DNA of 64,000 nucleotides from Bog-756 sp963737625. Its GTDB lineage: Bacteria; Actinomycetota; Acidimicrobiia; Acidimicrobiales; RAAP-2. This document shows positions 1 through 8,758 of the stretch, piece by piece (position 1 is the stretch's first letter; every line of letters begins with the position of its first letter). The translations under genes were made by a program, and so were the position numbers. The stretch spans positions 1,302,001-1,366,000 of the forward strand of contig CAVTTK010000002.1 of assembly GCA_963737625.1 (NCBI GenBank), in the 5' to 3' direction. Below the pieces are notes generated by a model that made no database searches, was not told the origin of the DNA, and worked only from the letters and a program-made list of their open reading frames with translations.

Positions 1-292
1 CGGATGCGGGACATCTCCATCTCGGAAGAGAGAGATCGCGTCGGATCGTGAAACGAGCGATGTAGAGGCCCATACAGTGGCTCTCTACCGTGGCATCGGT
101 GGGTTCTTGAGCAGCATCGTCGCCGGAGGGGCTCCCCTCCCCTGGGTTCTGAGAGTTGTCACCTTGCCGGCACGTGCGGGGCTGGGGGCTGTTTCCGAGA
201 ACCGGAGCGCCTCGGAGGCAGTTCAGAAGTCAGCGAGGCTATCCAATGTCTGTAGAGGCCCGATTGCGGGTGCTGCTGATCTCTTGCAGGAT
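1..292. other. Leader region, no gene recognised
   Basis: No convincing coding sequence is visible. An open frame runs into the downstream DUF1707 gene from position 77, but its translation before position 293 is unlike any domain I recognise, and a better start with a ribosome binding site lies at 293. Confidence 0.5.
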
Positions 293-922
293 ATGGACAT
301 GACGGATGAGAGCAGCTCTCCGGTCACTCACCACGAAGCTGGCGCAACGCCTGAGCTCAGGGCTTCCCATGAGGAGAGAGAGCGAGCCGTCGAGATCCTC
401 GGCGTCGCGGCTGGCGACGGGCGTTTGACGACGGCCGAATTGGAAGATCGGGTGGAAAGGGCGCTGACGGCCCGCACGAGTCGAGAGCTGGCGCAGTTGA
501 CTTCCGACCTTCCCGAGGTCAGCGGAGTCGCCGAGCGAGCAAAAGAAGTCGTCCGGCTGGACTTTCAGGGCGCGACCGGCGCCCGGCGCGGTCAATGGAT
601 CGTTCCCCGACGCCTTGAGATACACGCGGTCGGCGGGGCAGTAAAGCTCGATTTCACTGATGCCGTGATTACCGAACCGAATCTGGACATTGAGGCCGAG
701 GTACGGGGCGGGCGGCTCCTTCTGGTGACTGCGCCTGGCATTGAGGTCGATGTCGATGACGTGGCGGCGCATGGAGGACAGGTCAAGATGCGTCCAGAAC
801 GCGGCTCCAAGGAACCCGTACGCCTCAGAATCAAGGTCTCCGCCGTGGCCAACGGCGGCAGCGTGATAGTGCGTCCGCACCGAAGGTTGTGGCATTGGGC
901 GCATAGGAGCCCCGAGTCTTAG
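293..922 (+). CDS. DUF1707 (SHOCT-like) domain protein
   Basis: Protein of 209 residues. The N-terminal third carries the DUF1707 signature: a helical segment starting RASHEERERAVEILGVAAGDGRL and continuing to the typical EL..LT.DLP ending. The rest is beta-rich (LEIHAVGGAVKLDF), resembling the repeat sheet domain that often follows DUF1707. No transmembrane helix is visible, so it is probably cytosolic or peripheral. Start 293 is chosen over the in-frame upstream start at 77 because GCAGGA lies just before it and the first 72 codons look non-coding. The function of the family is unknown, with regulatory or membrane-associated roles proposed. It stands alone, upstream of the glyA leader. Confidence 0.75.
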   Translation: MDMTDESSSPVTHHEAGATPELRASHEERERAVEILGVAAGDGRLTTAELEDRVERALTARTSRELAQLTSDLPEVSGVAERAKEVVRLDFQGATGARRGQWIVPRRLEIHAVGGAVKLDFTDAVITEPNLDIEAEVRGGRLLLVTAPGIEVDVDDVAAHGGQVKMRPERGSKEPVRLRIKVSAVANGGSVIVRPHRRLWHWAHRSPES

Positions 923-1330
923 CCGCTGCGGATTGGGATGGACCCTGCTTCACCCTTATCCCATACCGCGGGATGCTGGGCAGGACACCGTTGCAGCGCA
1001 CGATGGCGGGACACAGGTTACGCCGCCAACAAGCACAAACGCTCCTCCAACGATTCACTGCTCGATCTTTCGGAAATGCATGGAACGCCGCGTCCGGCGC
1101 CACGCCTCGGGACTCTGCGACCTTTGCTTTCACCACACAGCGGAGTTACGAAGTTTGGTCATGGGTGAGCTGCCCGTTTGGACCGCAGGAGGCCTCTTCG
1201 ACGTCTAGCATTTGGGGGCACTTCCAGAACCGCAAGTGTCGGTCCGCAAGTCGATCCATCGACGGTCGTCTCGGAGTCGGTCGTCGTCCGGTTGCCCTAC
1301 CCCTTCGTGGCTCGGAAAGGCTACGATTGC
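923..1330. other. Intergenic region, no gene recognised
   Basis: About 400 bases between the DUF1707 gene and the glyA riboswitch. Short open frames exist on both strands but none has a recognisable domain or a good ribosome binding site. The glyA promoter should lie near the right end of this stretch, but no clear -35/-10 pair could be assigned. Confidence 0.5.
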
Positions 1331-1420
1331 GGCGGGTCGTTACTGGCGTCTGGGTGGAGCACCACCGGGGACCGACCTGTCGGCAGCATGCCGGAGAGTG
1401 CCGTGCGCCTGGGCGAACAG
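1331..1420 (+). promoter_or_regulatory. ZTP (pfl motif) riboswitch
   Basis: The leader of glyA contains the conserved blocks of the pfl/ZTP aptamer. GGGTCGTTACTGGCG is at 1334-1348, hairpin GGTGG-AGCA-CCACC at 1353-1366, GGGGACCGACC follows, and GCGCCTGGGC lies at the 3' side (1405-1414). P1 can form between GGTCG (1335-1339) and CGACC (1373-1377). The pseudoknot can form between GGCG (1345-1348) and CGCC (1406-1409). ZTP riboswitches sense ZMP/ZTP, which builds up when 10-formyl-THF is short, and are known upstream of glyA and other one-carbon genes. The aptamer ends about 14 bases before the AAGGAG ribosome binding site, with no U-run in between, so control is probably translational. Confidence 0.9.
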
Positions 1421-1445
1421 TCGAAGTCGTCCCAAGGAGTGCATG

Positions 1446-2870
1446 ATGCCCGACTCGCCCGTTTCCATCGCCTATCGATCGGCGATGGAGGTCATCGCCG
1501 CCGCCGAACCAGATGTGGCCGGGGCCATCGTTGGTGAGCTGGAATCTCAACGGCGTCAACTGAAGCTCATCGCTTCAGAGAACTACGCCTCTCCGGCCGT
1601 GCTGCTTGCCATGGGCAACTGGCTGTCGGACAAGTACGCCGAAGGCACTCCTGGCCATCGTTTCTATGCCGGATGCGAGATGGTTGACCGCATCGAGACA
1701 TTGGCTACCGACCACGCCAAGGCGCTCTTTGGCGCTGAGCACGCCTACGTCCAACCCCATTCGGGTATCGACGCAAACCTGGTCGCCTACTGGGCCATCC
1801 TTGCCCACCGAATCGAACGCCCCATTCTCGCTGATGCTGGCGTGGTTCATGTGAACGATCTCGAAGCCGTGAGCTGGGACAAGCTCCGCAATGACCTGCA
1901 CTCCCAGCGCATGATGGGCATGGCCCTCGACGCGGGTGGCCATCTCACCCATGGATTCCGACCCAATATCTCCGGGAAGCTCTTCGACCAGACCAGCTAC
2001 GGGGTCGATCCCACCTCCGGGCTCCTCGACTACGACGCCATCGCTGCTCAGGCCAGGGAGTTCCGTCCCTTGGTGCTGGTCGCGGGGTACTCCGCTTACC
2101 CCCGGAACCCTAATTTCGCCACCTTGGCCGAGATCGCCCACGACGTCGGGGCCACGTTCATGGTCGACATGGCCCACTTCGCTGGTCTGGTGGCCGGAAA
2201 GGTCCTCACCGGTGATCTCGATCCGGTTCCGTATGCCGATGTGGTGACCTCCACCACCCACAAGTCGCTGCGCGGACCTCGAGGTGGGCTGGTGCTCTGC
2301 ACCGAGGAGTACGCACCGTACGTAGACAGGGGGTGTCCCATGGTCCTAGGCGGGCCGCTACCCCACGTAATGGCAGCCAAGGCCGTCGCTTTATCCGAGG
2401 CCCGCCGGCCCACATTCGCCGCGTATGCGGCCCAGATCGTGGCAAATGCCCGGGCGCTTGCTGATGGGTTGCTCCGCAGAGGAGCAGACCTGGTCACCGG
2501 TGGCACCGACAACCACCTTGTCCTCATCGACGTCGCCACCAGCTTCGGCCTCACCGGTCGGCAGGCCGAGGCCGCTCTGCTCGATGCGGGCGTAGTCACA
2601 AATCGCAACTCAATACCAGGTGACGCCAACGGAGCCTGGTACACGTCCGGTATCCGTCTCGGCACACCGGCATTGACCACACTCGGATTCGGGGCAGACG
2701 AGCTCGACGAGACCGCTGACATCCTGGCAATTGCGCTCCGAGCCACGACCCCTGCTACATCAACCGCCAAGGCGAAGTACGAGATCGATCCTGTCGTTGC
2801 CCAGTCCTGCCGGGCCCGGTGCGCCGATCTGCTCGCCCACCACCGCCTCTATCCGGAGATCACACTATGA
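1446..2870 (+). CDS. glyA: Serine hydroxymethyltransferase
   Basis: PLP enzyme interconverting serine plus THF and glycine plus 5,10-methylene-THF, the main source of one-carbon units. The 474-residue product has the family N-terminal motif LIASENYAS (about residues 41-49), substrate-binding EGTPGHRFYAG, and the PLP lysine at about K273 in TSTTHKSLRGPRGG. It is about 50 residues longer than the common 420-residue enzyme, with extra sequence around residues 125-180, matching the long actinobacterial form. The start is ATG 1446, six bases after AAGGAG (1434-1439); ATG 1443 is an alternative. It is preceded by a ZTP riboswitch, so expression should rise when formyl-THF is low. Confidence 0.96.
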   Translation: MPDSPVSIAYRSAMEVIAAAEPDVAGAIVGELESQRRQLKLIASENYASPAVLLAMGNWLSDKYAEGTPGHRFYAGCEMVDRIETLATDHAKALFGAEHAYVQPHSGIDANLVAYWAILAHRIERPILADAGVVHVNDLEAVSWDKLRNDLHSQRMMGMALDAGGHLTHGFRPNISGKLFDQTSYGVDPTSGLLDYDAIAAQAREFRPLVLVAGYSAYPRNPNFATLAEIAHDVGATFMVDMAHFAGLVAGKVLTGDLDPVPYADVVTSTTHKSLRGPRGGLVLCTEEYAPYVDRGCPMVLGGPLPHVMAAKAVALSEARRPTFAAYAAQIVANARALADGLLRRGADLVTGGTDNHLVLIDVATSFGLTGRQAEAALLDAGVVTNRNSIPGDANGAWYTSGIRLGTPALTTLGFGADELDETADILAIALRATTPATSTAKAKYEIDPVVAQSCRARCADLLAHHRLYPEITL

Positions 2871-2956
2871 AGCCGAACAAATCGCCGCGAAGACGATCGC
2901 GTGCGGGAACTCGCCCCGGGAGCGGCGAGTTCAAACGTTCGCCAAAGCGGGAATAG
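2867..2956 (+). CDS. Possible 29-residue basic leader ORF
   Basis: An ATG overlaps the glyA stop codon as ATGA and opens a 29-codon frame rich in Arg, Lys and Ser. It ends at TAG 2954-2956, three bases before the GTG of the next gene. The geometry would fit translational coupling between glyA and the reductase gene. The peptide has no recognisable motif and may be chance; it could serve only to carry ribosomes to the next start. Confidence 0.2.
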   Translation: MKPNKSPRRRSRAGTRPGSGEFKRSPKRE

Positions 2957-2958
2957 CC

Positions 2959-3516
2959 GTGGCGAAGCTCATCTACATAGCCAACACGTCACTCGACGGT
3001 TACACCGAGGATCCTGATGGCGGCTTCGATTTCGGCAAGCCTGATGAGGAGTATTTCGGCTTCATCAACGAGCTGGAGCGCCCGGTGGGTACCTATTTGT
3101 ACGGCCGCCGGATGTATCAGACGATGGTCTACTGGGAGACCGCACCCGTTGCTGACCAACCCCCCTGGATCGTGGAGTTCGCCAACCTCTGGCGAGCGGC
3201 TGACAAGGTTGTGTTTTCAAAGACTCTGACATCGGTGTCAAGCGATAAGACCACTCTTGAGCAGGAGTTCGAGGCTGAGTCGGTTCGGAACCTGAAGGCC
3301 AAGGCAGGCCACGATCTAACGGTGGGTGGAGCAGATCTCGCAGCTCAAGCGATTGAGGCTGGGGTGGTGGACGAATGCCACCTGTTCTTCTGGCCTGTCG
3401 TACTGGGTGGTGGCAAACACGCTCTACCACTGCACACCCGCCTCGATGTCGAACTCCTCAGTGAGAGGCGGTCCCGCAGCGGAGTCGCCCACCTCCACTA
3501 CCGCATCAACTACTGA
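2959..3516 (+). CDS. Dihydrofolate reductase family (RibD C-terminal) protein
   Basis: A 185-residue protein of the RibD C-terminal/DHFR-like superfamily, which are NADPH-dependent reductases. It opens with KLIYIANTSLDGYTEDPDGG, the typical first strand and loop, and has YLYGRRMYQTM for cofactor binding. The later segment has LTVGGADLAAQAIEAGVVDE and ends in strand FWPVVLGGGKHAL. This family is distinct from classical FolA, and its members are mostly uncharacterised, so a folate role is only suggested by its place behind glyA. The start GTG 2959 is chosen because homology begins right there; the ribosome binding site is weak (GCGGGA). It is probably cotranscribed with glyA. Confidence 0.85.
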   Translation: MAKLIYIANTSLDGYTEDPDGGFDFGKPDEEYFGFINELERPVGTYLYGRRMYQTMVYWETAPVADQPPWIVEFANLWRAADKVVFSKTLTSVSSDKTTLEQEFEAESVRNLKAKAGHDLTVGGADLAAQAIEAGVVDECHLFFWPVVLGGGKHALPLHTRLDVELLSERRSRSGVAHLHYRINY

Positions 3517-3876
3517 GGGACATTCCTCGGAGCAGGATCGTTTGCCACGTAGTAGTCCTTTCCGTCGGGGGTGCCGATCGAAGGGATTGCCGGTAGACAC
3601 AGTCCGTCGGAACCCCGCGGGCACCTGGCGGCACAGAGAGGGTTCAGGGGCCCCCGAACGACGTTCAGCGGGCTACGCGGCAGTCCGCGGACAAGTCGTT
3701 GGGACCAACCTCTGGCGTTATAGACCACTGACTATGGGTTGTCAGCCAGAATGGATGCCCCGCTGGGTCATTCAACGCCCGCCAAGGATCTGAGGCAGAA
3801 TGATGCGATTCACGCGGCTGGTTGGGTAGGTCTACCTTCCCAGGAATAGGCGGCTCGGTGCGAAGGGGGGAAAGCT
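3517..3876. other. Intergenic region, no gene recognised
   Basis: About 360 bases with lower coding bias than the flanks. A minus-strand frame (3510-3728) ends in PDGKDYYVANDPAP, which looks faintly protein-like and could be the decayed end of a lost gene, but it matches nothing I recognise. A near-palindrome TTCAGGGGCCCCCGAA lies around 3646-3661. Nothing else is visible. Confidence 0.4.
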
Positions 3877-4705
3877 TTGTCAGCCTCAGGGTGGAGAAAC
3901 ATCAACAGCGATCCGAACGCTCGCCCAAATGTTCTTGCCCGAGCAGATGCTCTGAGGCGTGCCTATTCGATTGAATCTCGAACGCGCGAAGAGATCATCG
4001 TCGACCTATGTCGCGACAAGAAGGTTGTGGACATCGGCTGCGTCGACCACGAACCAAGCAAGATGACCGAGGAGCGGTGGCTTCACGGCAAAATCCTGAG
4101 CGTCGCTTCCGAGTGCCTAGGGATTGACAACGATGCATCGGGTATTGAGGCCATGCGTGGGGAGGGCTTCAATGTCCAGCTGGCGGACATTACCGGGGAT
4201 CTGTCCGAAGTAAAGAAGCATGGCCCTTTCGATGTCCTGGTAGCTGGCGAGGTCATCGAGCACCTGGGTAGTCCCGAGTCTCTGCTCTCAGCAGCTCTCC
4301 AGCTACTCAAGCCAGATGGAAAGCTGATTATTACCACGCCCAATCCGTTTGCCCCTTGGCGTGCGTTTGCCGGTATGCGTAGGCAGGTCTGGGAGAACGT
4401 CGATCATGTGACCTTGCTCTTCCCATCGGGAATGGTCGAACTTGCCGAACGATGCGGAATGCGAGTCACGATGGTGACCACCGTTGGCGGACGTCGCCTA
4501 TTCATGGGGTTTCCCGGCAACGTTCGCGGTACTGGCGGGAATGTGGGGTCGTGCTCTGCTGCGCAGGCCGAAGGGACCGGGGCCGTTCGGCATTTCGTAT
4601 CCCGCCGGATATGTGAGCCCCTATGTGGCGCACTACATTCGCCGGCTTGCCCCTCTGGGTCAGCTCAACGAAACATCGGTGTATGTACTCGAACCCAGTT
4701 CCTAG
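3877..4705 (+). CDS. Class I SAM-dependent methyltransferase, frameshifted
   Basis: The first ~200 codons encode a Rossmann methyltransferase: VVDIGCVDHEPS (motif I), CLGIDNDASGI (acidic residue of motif II), PFDVLVAGEVIEHLGSP and LLKPDGKLIITTPNP. Beyond position 4485 that frame turns into low-complexity sequence. The next frame continues sensibly with ADVAYSWGFPATF to a stop at 4703-4705, giving a ~275-residue product. One extra base near 4486 explains this. The start is TTG 3877 with AAGGGGGG eight bases upstream. It is followed by a second methyltransferase gene, suggesting remnants of a glycan or secondary-metabolite modification locus. The substrate is unknown. It is either a real pseudogene or a sequencing indel. 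Confidence 0.8.
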
Positions 4706-4876
4706 AGGTGTGGCGGATTGGGCGAGTTGGTCGAGGCGGCGATTTCGGCTGGCGAGGTGGTGGAGGACCGCGTCGGTGGGCTTGGTCCCCACGAGAGGGC
4801 TCGGGGTTGTCGTTCCAGTGGGAGGCCCAGCGGCTGTTGGCGAAGAGTGCCGGAAGCGGACAAGGATGCAGCCGAG

Positions 4877-5737
4877 ATGACTACTACTGATGGCTCCTCA
4901 CCTCCACCGGAACAGGCTCCGAGTGTCCGCTCGATCGTACGCCGCTCACCGATCGCCCATAAGACCTATCGGTGGGTCCTGAAGGCAGTGAGCCCGTTCC
5001 GGCACCAGACGATCGCTCGCTTTGAACGAAACGGACCGCCTGAACCTGACTCCGGTCGCTTTGCCGGCCTCTTCGCTAGGCACCAGGGCAACCTGGTTCA
5101 CAAATGGGTGAGTTACTTCCCCGTGTACGACCGAGTGCTCGACAGGTTCTCCGATGGCTTCGTGACCCCCGAGGGAGAGCACCGTCCGTTGCGGTTCCTG
5201 GAGATCGGTGTGGCCAAGGGCGGGTCGCTGGAGATCTGGCGCACCTACTTCGGCCCCGAGGCGATCATCTTCGGCATTGACATCGATCCCCGCTGCGCGT
5301 CGGTCGCCCGCGACGACCTACACGTGCGAATCGGATCACAGAGCGATCCAGCGTTCTTGGCCGAGGTGGTGGAGGCCATGGGCGGGATCGACGTCGTGCT
5401 CGATGACGGAAGCCACGAGTGTGGGCACCAGCGCGCGAGCTTCGACGTGCTGTTCCCACTGTTGAGTACCGGCGGCGTCTACCTGGTCGAAGATGTCTAC
5501 ACGTCCTACTGGTGGTCGAGAGGCGGCGGCTTTCGTCGCCCCGGCTCCTTCATCGAACTGGCCAAGGGCATGGTCGACGGGATGAACAAGTGGCACTACC
5601 GCTGGCCCGTGGGTCGCCGGGCCCGCATGGCCATGACTGATGTGAATTCGATCCAGTTCTTTGAGGCCATGGTGGTGATCGAGAAGGGGCGCAGGGAGCG
5701 ACCGGACGTGCGGAAGGTGGGCACCGCTCCGTTCTGA
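4877..5737 (+). CDS. Macrocin O-methyltransferase-like SAM methyltransferase
   Basis: A 286-residue class I methyltransferase. After a ~85-residue N-terminal region come LRFLEIGVAKGGSLEIW (motif I), AIIFGIDIDPRCA, and IDVVLDDGSHECGHQ. The DDGSH motif is the metal and substrate site known from the MycE/TylF-type sugar O-methyltransferases and their many glycan-associated relatives. The later segment STGGVYLVEDVYTSYW is also typical. ATG 4877 is preferred over an in-frame GTG-type start at 4718, since homology begins after it. The likely substrate is a sugar hydroxyl on a glycoside or surface polysaccharide. Its upstream neighbour is another methyltransferase. Confidence 0.85.
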   Translation: MTTTDGSSPPPEQAPSVRSIVRRSPIAHKTYRWVLKAVSPFRHQTIARFERNGPPEPDSGRFAGLFARHQGNLVHKWVSYFPVYDRVLDRFSDGFVTPEGEHRPLRFLEIGVAKGGSLEIWRTYFGPEAIIFGIDIDPRCASVARDDLHVRIGSQSDPAFLAEVVEAMGGIDVVLDDGSHECGHQRASFDVLFPLLSTGGVYLVEDVYTSYWWSRGGGFRRPGSFIELAKGMVDGMNKWHYRWPVGRRARMAMTDVNSIQFFEAMVVIEKGRRERPDVRKVGTAPF

Positions 5738-5933
5738 TCACCCCGGCACGGGCGCCAGCAGCCCTCCCCCTCAGCTCTCCGATGTCCTCGTCCCGATTCC
5801 GGCCAGCCAAACCGGGCGGTAGTCGATGGTGCTACGGGATCACCAGACCGTCGGACGCGGGTCGGCATACAATAGTCCTCAGGCGCTGCCGGTCGTACTG
5901 GGCGGTGGTGCTCCACCGACCGAGGAGGTAGGG

Positions 5934-6698
5934 GTGACCGATATTGTGCAGTATCCGACGGGTGGGGTGTTCGACTCGCCCGAGGAGGACCGGACGTACC
6001 GCAAGCAGCGTCTGGCCGCCGCGTTCCGTTTGTTCTCCAAGTTCGGATTCGATGAGGGCGTGGCCGGTCACATCACCGCTCGTGACCCCGAACGGCTCGA
6101 TCACTTCTGGGTGAATCCCTTCGCTATGCACTTCGGCCAGATCCGGACTTCGGATCTCATCCTGGTCAATCACCAGGGCGAGGTGGTCGAGGGCGACAGG
6201 CCGGTCAACACGGCGGCGTTCGTCATCCACTCGCAGATTCATGCCGCCCGCCCGGACGTGGTGGCCGCCGCCCACTCCCACTCCATCTACGGCAAGTCGT
6301 GGTCGGCACTGGGGAGGCTCCTTGATCCCATCACTCAGGACGTCTGTGCCTTCTATGAGGATCACGCGGTGTTCGACGACTACACCGGGGTGGTGCTCGA
6401 CCTGGAGGAAGGCAAGCGGATCGCCCACGCGCTCGGCGACAACAAGGCGGCCATTCTGCGCAACCACGGTCTCCTGACTGTGGGCCACTCGGTGGATGAG
6501 GCGGCTTGGTGGTTCATCACCATGGAGCGCTCCTGCCAGGCCCAGCTCCTGGCCTCGTCGGCCGGAACCCCCGTGCTCATTGACCCGGGGATGGCCAGGA
6601 CGACGGCCGGCCAGGTCGGCTCCCATCTGGCCGGTTGGTTCAGCTTCCAACCGCTGTTCGACCGCATCGTCAGAGAGCAGCCCGACCTGCTCGACTGA
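5934..6698 (+). CDS. Class II aldolase/adducin family protein
   Basis: A 254-residue protein of the class II aldolase fold (fuculose-phosphate aldolase/adducin type). Zinc-binding histidines are visible in AAAHSHSIYGK, and RNHGLLTVGHSVDEAAW supplies the third. FDEGVAGHITARDP forms the N-terminal substrate-binding region. Bacterial relatives act on sugar phosphates or are uncharacterised adducin-like proteins; the exact substrate cannot be told. The start GTG 5934 has AGGAGG (5923-5928) five bases upstream, which decides against the longer frame from 5826. It converges on the nitroreductase gene with only 20 bases between stops. Confidence 0.9.
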   Translation: MTDIVQYPTGGVFDSPEEDRTYRKQRLAAAFRLFSKFGFDEGVAGHITARDPERLDHFWVNPFAMHFGQIRTSDLILVNHQGEVVEGDRPVNTAAFVIHSQIHAARPDVVAAAHSHSIYGKSWSALGRLLDPITQDVCAFYEDHAVFDDYTGVVLDLEEGKRIAHALGDNKAAILRNHGLLTVGHSVDEAAWWFITMERSCQAQLLASSAGTPVLIDPGMARTTAGQVGSHLAGWFSFQPLFDRIVREQPDLLD

Positions 6699-6718
6699 AC
6701 GTCGGGAGTTCCACCGGT

Positions 6719-7198
6719 TCAGGCCGGAGGGCGATCGGGCCTGATGATGACCACCGGGATCTCCCGGGTGGTGTGACGTTGATAGACGTCGTAGCGTCCG
6801 GTCACCCCGGGATGGAAGACACGGGACATGCCGCGGTTGGTGCGGTTGACCAGTGGCCACAGCTGGGACCGCTCCTCGGCGTTGGCCACCCGGGCCGTGG
6901 CCGGCATCACCGATCGGCCGACCCGCACGGTCACCTCGGGGTGGGCTTCGAGGTTGAGCAGCCACGCCGGAGGTCGATCGCTCCCACCGTTGGAGGCCAC
7001 CACGATCAGATCACCGCGGTCACGGCAGTAGGTGAGCCCGTTGGTCCGGGCCAGACCCGACCTCCGACCAGTGGTGGTGAGCAGGAGGGCGGGTACCCGG
7101 TTGCTGTGCTTGCCGACGCGGCCATCGGACTTCTCGTAGATGTACTTGTGGAAGCGCAAGTAGGGGCCGACGAAGCGGGTGGTGAAGATGCCGTCCAC
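6719..7198 (-). CDS. Deazaflavin-dependent nitroreductase (DDN) family protein
   Basis: A 159-residue protein of the F420/deazaflavin-type nitroreductase family. Hallmarks are the N-terminal helix with YLRFHKYIYEKSDGRVG, then LLLTTTGRRSG..R, then LIVVASNGGSDRPPAWLLNLEAHPEVTV, which lines the cofactor pocket. The C-terminus has FHPGVTGRYDVYQRHTTREIPVV. Relatives reduce quinones or nitro compounds with F420H2. The gene follows gcvPB by 15 bases on the same strand, so it is probably the last gene of the ftsR-gcv operon. Why it sits there is unclear. Confidence 0.9.
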   Translation of the reverse strand: MDGIFTTRFVGPYLRFHKYIYEKSDGRVGKHSNRVPALLLTTTGRRSGLARTNGLTYCRDRGDLIVVASNGGSDRPPAWLLNLEAHPEVTVRVGRSVMPATARVANAEERSQLWPLVNRTNRGMSRVFHPGVTGRYDVYQRHTTREIPVVIIRPDRPPA

Positions 7199-7213
7199 GC
7201 GAGAATCCGGAGC

Positions 7214-8758
7214 TCAGCGGCGGGCGTCGAAGGTGGGGACGAGGGTTCGGGCTGCCCGGGCCTCGTCCACTCGGCGCACGGGGGTGTGGTGGGGATACTG
7301 GGCCAGTGTCCCCTCGGGCTCGGTGGCTGCCTGGTAGGCGATGCGCTCGAGCGCCTCGGCCAGGGCCACGAGGGTCTGAGGGCTCTCGGTCTCGGTGGGC
7401 TCGATCATCAAGGCCTCGTCGACGATGAGCGGGAAGTAGACCGTGGGCGAGTGGAACCCCTCCTCCAGCAGCCGCTTAGCCACGTCGAGAGCCCGCACCC
7501 CGTGGGCCTGCTTGATGGTCCGCACCGACAGGACGACCTCGTGCATGCACGGGCGGTCGAACGGGACGTCATAGGTACCGGTGAGGCGCTGGCGGATCCA
7601 GTTGGCGTTGAGCACCGCCGTCTCGGCGATGCGACGCAGGCCGTCGGCCCCGTTGGCCAGAATGTAGGCCAGGGCTCTGGCCAGCACCAGTGCGTTACCG
7701 TGCCAGGTGTGCATCCGGCCGATGGAGTGCTGCGGTGTGGTCCAGGCGTACACCGGAGCCTGGTCGTCGGAGGCCACCCGGACGGCCCGGGGGCCGGGCA
7801 GGAAGGGGACGAGCCGTTCGGAGACGGCCACTGGGCCGGCTCCGGGTCCTCCGCCCCCGTGGGGAGTGGCGAAGGTCTTGTGCAGGTTCATGTGGACGAT
7901 GTCGAAGCCCATGTCCCCGGGGCGCACCACGCCCAGGATGGCGTTGAGATTGGCCCCGTCGTAGTACAGCAGCCCGCCGACATCGTGCACAGCCGACGCG
8001 ATGGCGGCGATGTCCTCCTCGAAGAGCCCCAGGGTGTTGGGATTGGTCAGCATGATGCCGGCCACGTCCTCGTCCAGCACAGCGGTCAGGGCCGCCATGT
8101 CCACGCATCCGCGCTCGTCACTGGGCACGGTCACCACCTGGTAGCCGCCCAGCGTGACCGAGGCCGGGTTGGTGCCGTGGGCCGAGTCCGGGATGATGAC
8201 CTTCGTACGCGTCGACCCCTGGGCCTCGTGCCACGCCCGCATGAGCAGGAGGCCGGTCAACTCGCCGGCCGCACCGGCCGCCGGCTGCAGGGTGGCTGCG
8301 GCCATGCCCGTGATCTCGCACAGCGCCTCCTCCAGTTCCACCAGCAGGGACAGCCATCCCTGGCTCAGCGATGCCGGTGCCGCCGGATGCACCCCGGCCA
8401 GTCCGGGCAGCCCAGCCACCGCGTCGCACATTTTTGGGTTGTACTTCATCGTGCACGACCCCAGCGGATAGGCCCCGAGGTCGACCGAGAACTGCCGGTG
8501 GGACAGGCGGGTGAAGTGGGCCACCAGATCGCGCTCGGACACCTCGGCCAACGGTACGGGGGCTGTCCGTCGATGGGCCTCGGGGACCAGTTCGTCGACC
8601 GACATCTCCGGGACACCGGTGGTGCGGAAGGACCACCCGCTCCGGCCGGGGTGGGACAGTTCGAACAGGGTGGGCTCGGACTCCCGGCCCAACAGGGGGG
8701 CGCTGGTCGCCTGTCCCCCGGGGGCACCGGACCCCGGACCGTTCACAGGCCCGGCCAT
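7214..8758 (-). CDS. gcvPB: Glycine dehydrogenase (decarboxylating) subunit 2
   Basis: Second subunit of the split P-protein of the glycine cleavage system. With GcvPA it decarboxylates glycine using PLP and passes the aminomethyl group to lipoyl-GcvH. The 514-residue product has LGSCTMKYNPK (about 99-109), PDSAHGTNPAS, LYYDGANLNA, and the PLP lysine at about K294 in HMNLHKTFATPHGGGGPG. The start codon shares one base with the gcvPA stop (TGATG), showing translational coupling. No gcvH is present next to it, unlike many operons, so the lipoyl carrier must lie elsewhere. Confidence 0.96.
   Translation of the reverse strand: MAGPVNGPGSGAPGGQATSAPLLGRESEPTLFELSHPGRSGWSFRTTGVPEMSVDELVPEAHRRTAPVPLAEVSERDLVAHFTRLSHRQFSVDLGAYPLGSCTMKYNPKMCDAVAGLPGLAGVHPAAPASLSQGWLSLLVELEEALCEITGMAAATLQPAAGAAGELTGLLLMRAWHEAQGSTRTKVIIPDSAHGTNPASVTLGGYQVVTVPSDERGCVDMAALTAVLDEDVAGIMLTNPNTLGLFEEDIAAIASAVHDVGGLLYYDGANLNAILGVVRPGDMGFDIVHMNLHKTFATPHGGGGPGAGPVAVSERLVPFLPGPRAVRVASDDQAPVYAWTTPQHSIGRMHTWHGNALVLARALAYILANGADGLRRIAETAVLNANWIRQRLTGTYDVPFDRPCMHEVVLSVRTIKQAHGVRALDVAKRLLEEGFHSPTVYFPLIVDEALMIEPTETESPQTLVALAEALERIAYQAATEPEGTLAQYPHHTPVRRVDEARAARTLVPTFDARR

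Noticed and set aside
77..292. N-terminal extension of the DUF1707 protein
   Set aside because: It is in frame but has no domain resemblance; a start with a ribosome binding site at 293 matches the family beginning.
5832..6965. Long minus-strand frame opposite the aldolase gene
   Set aside because: Antisense open frames are expected in high-GC DNA; the plus-strand gene has clear family motifs and a ribosome binding site.
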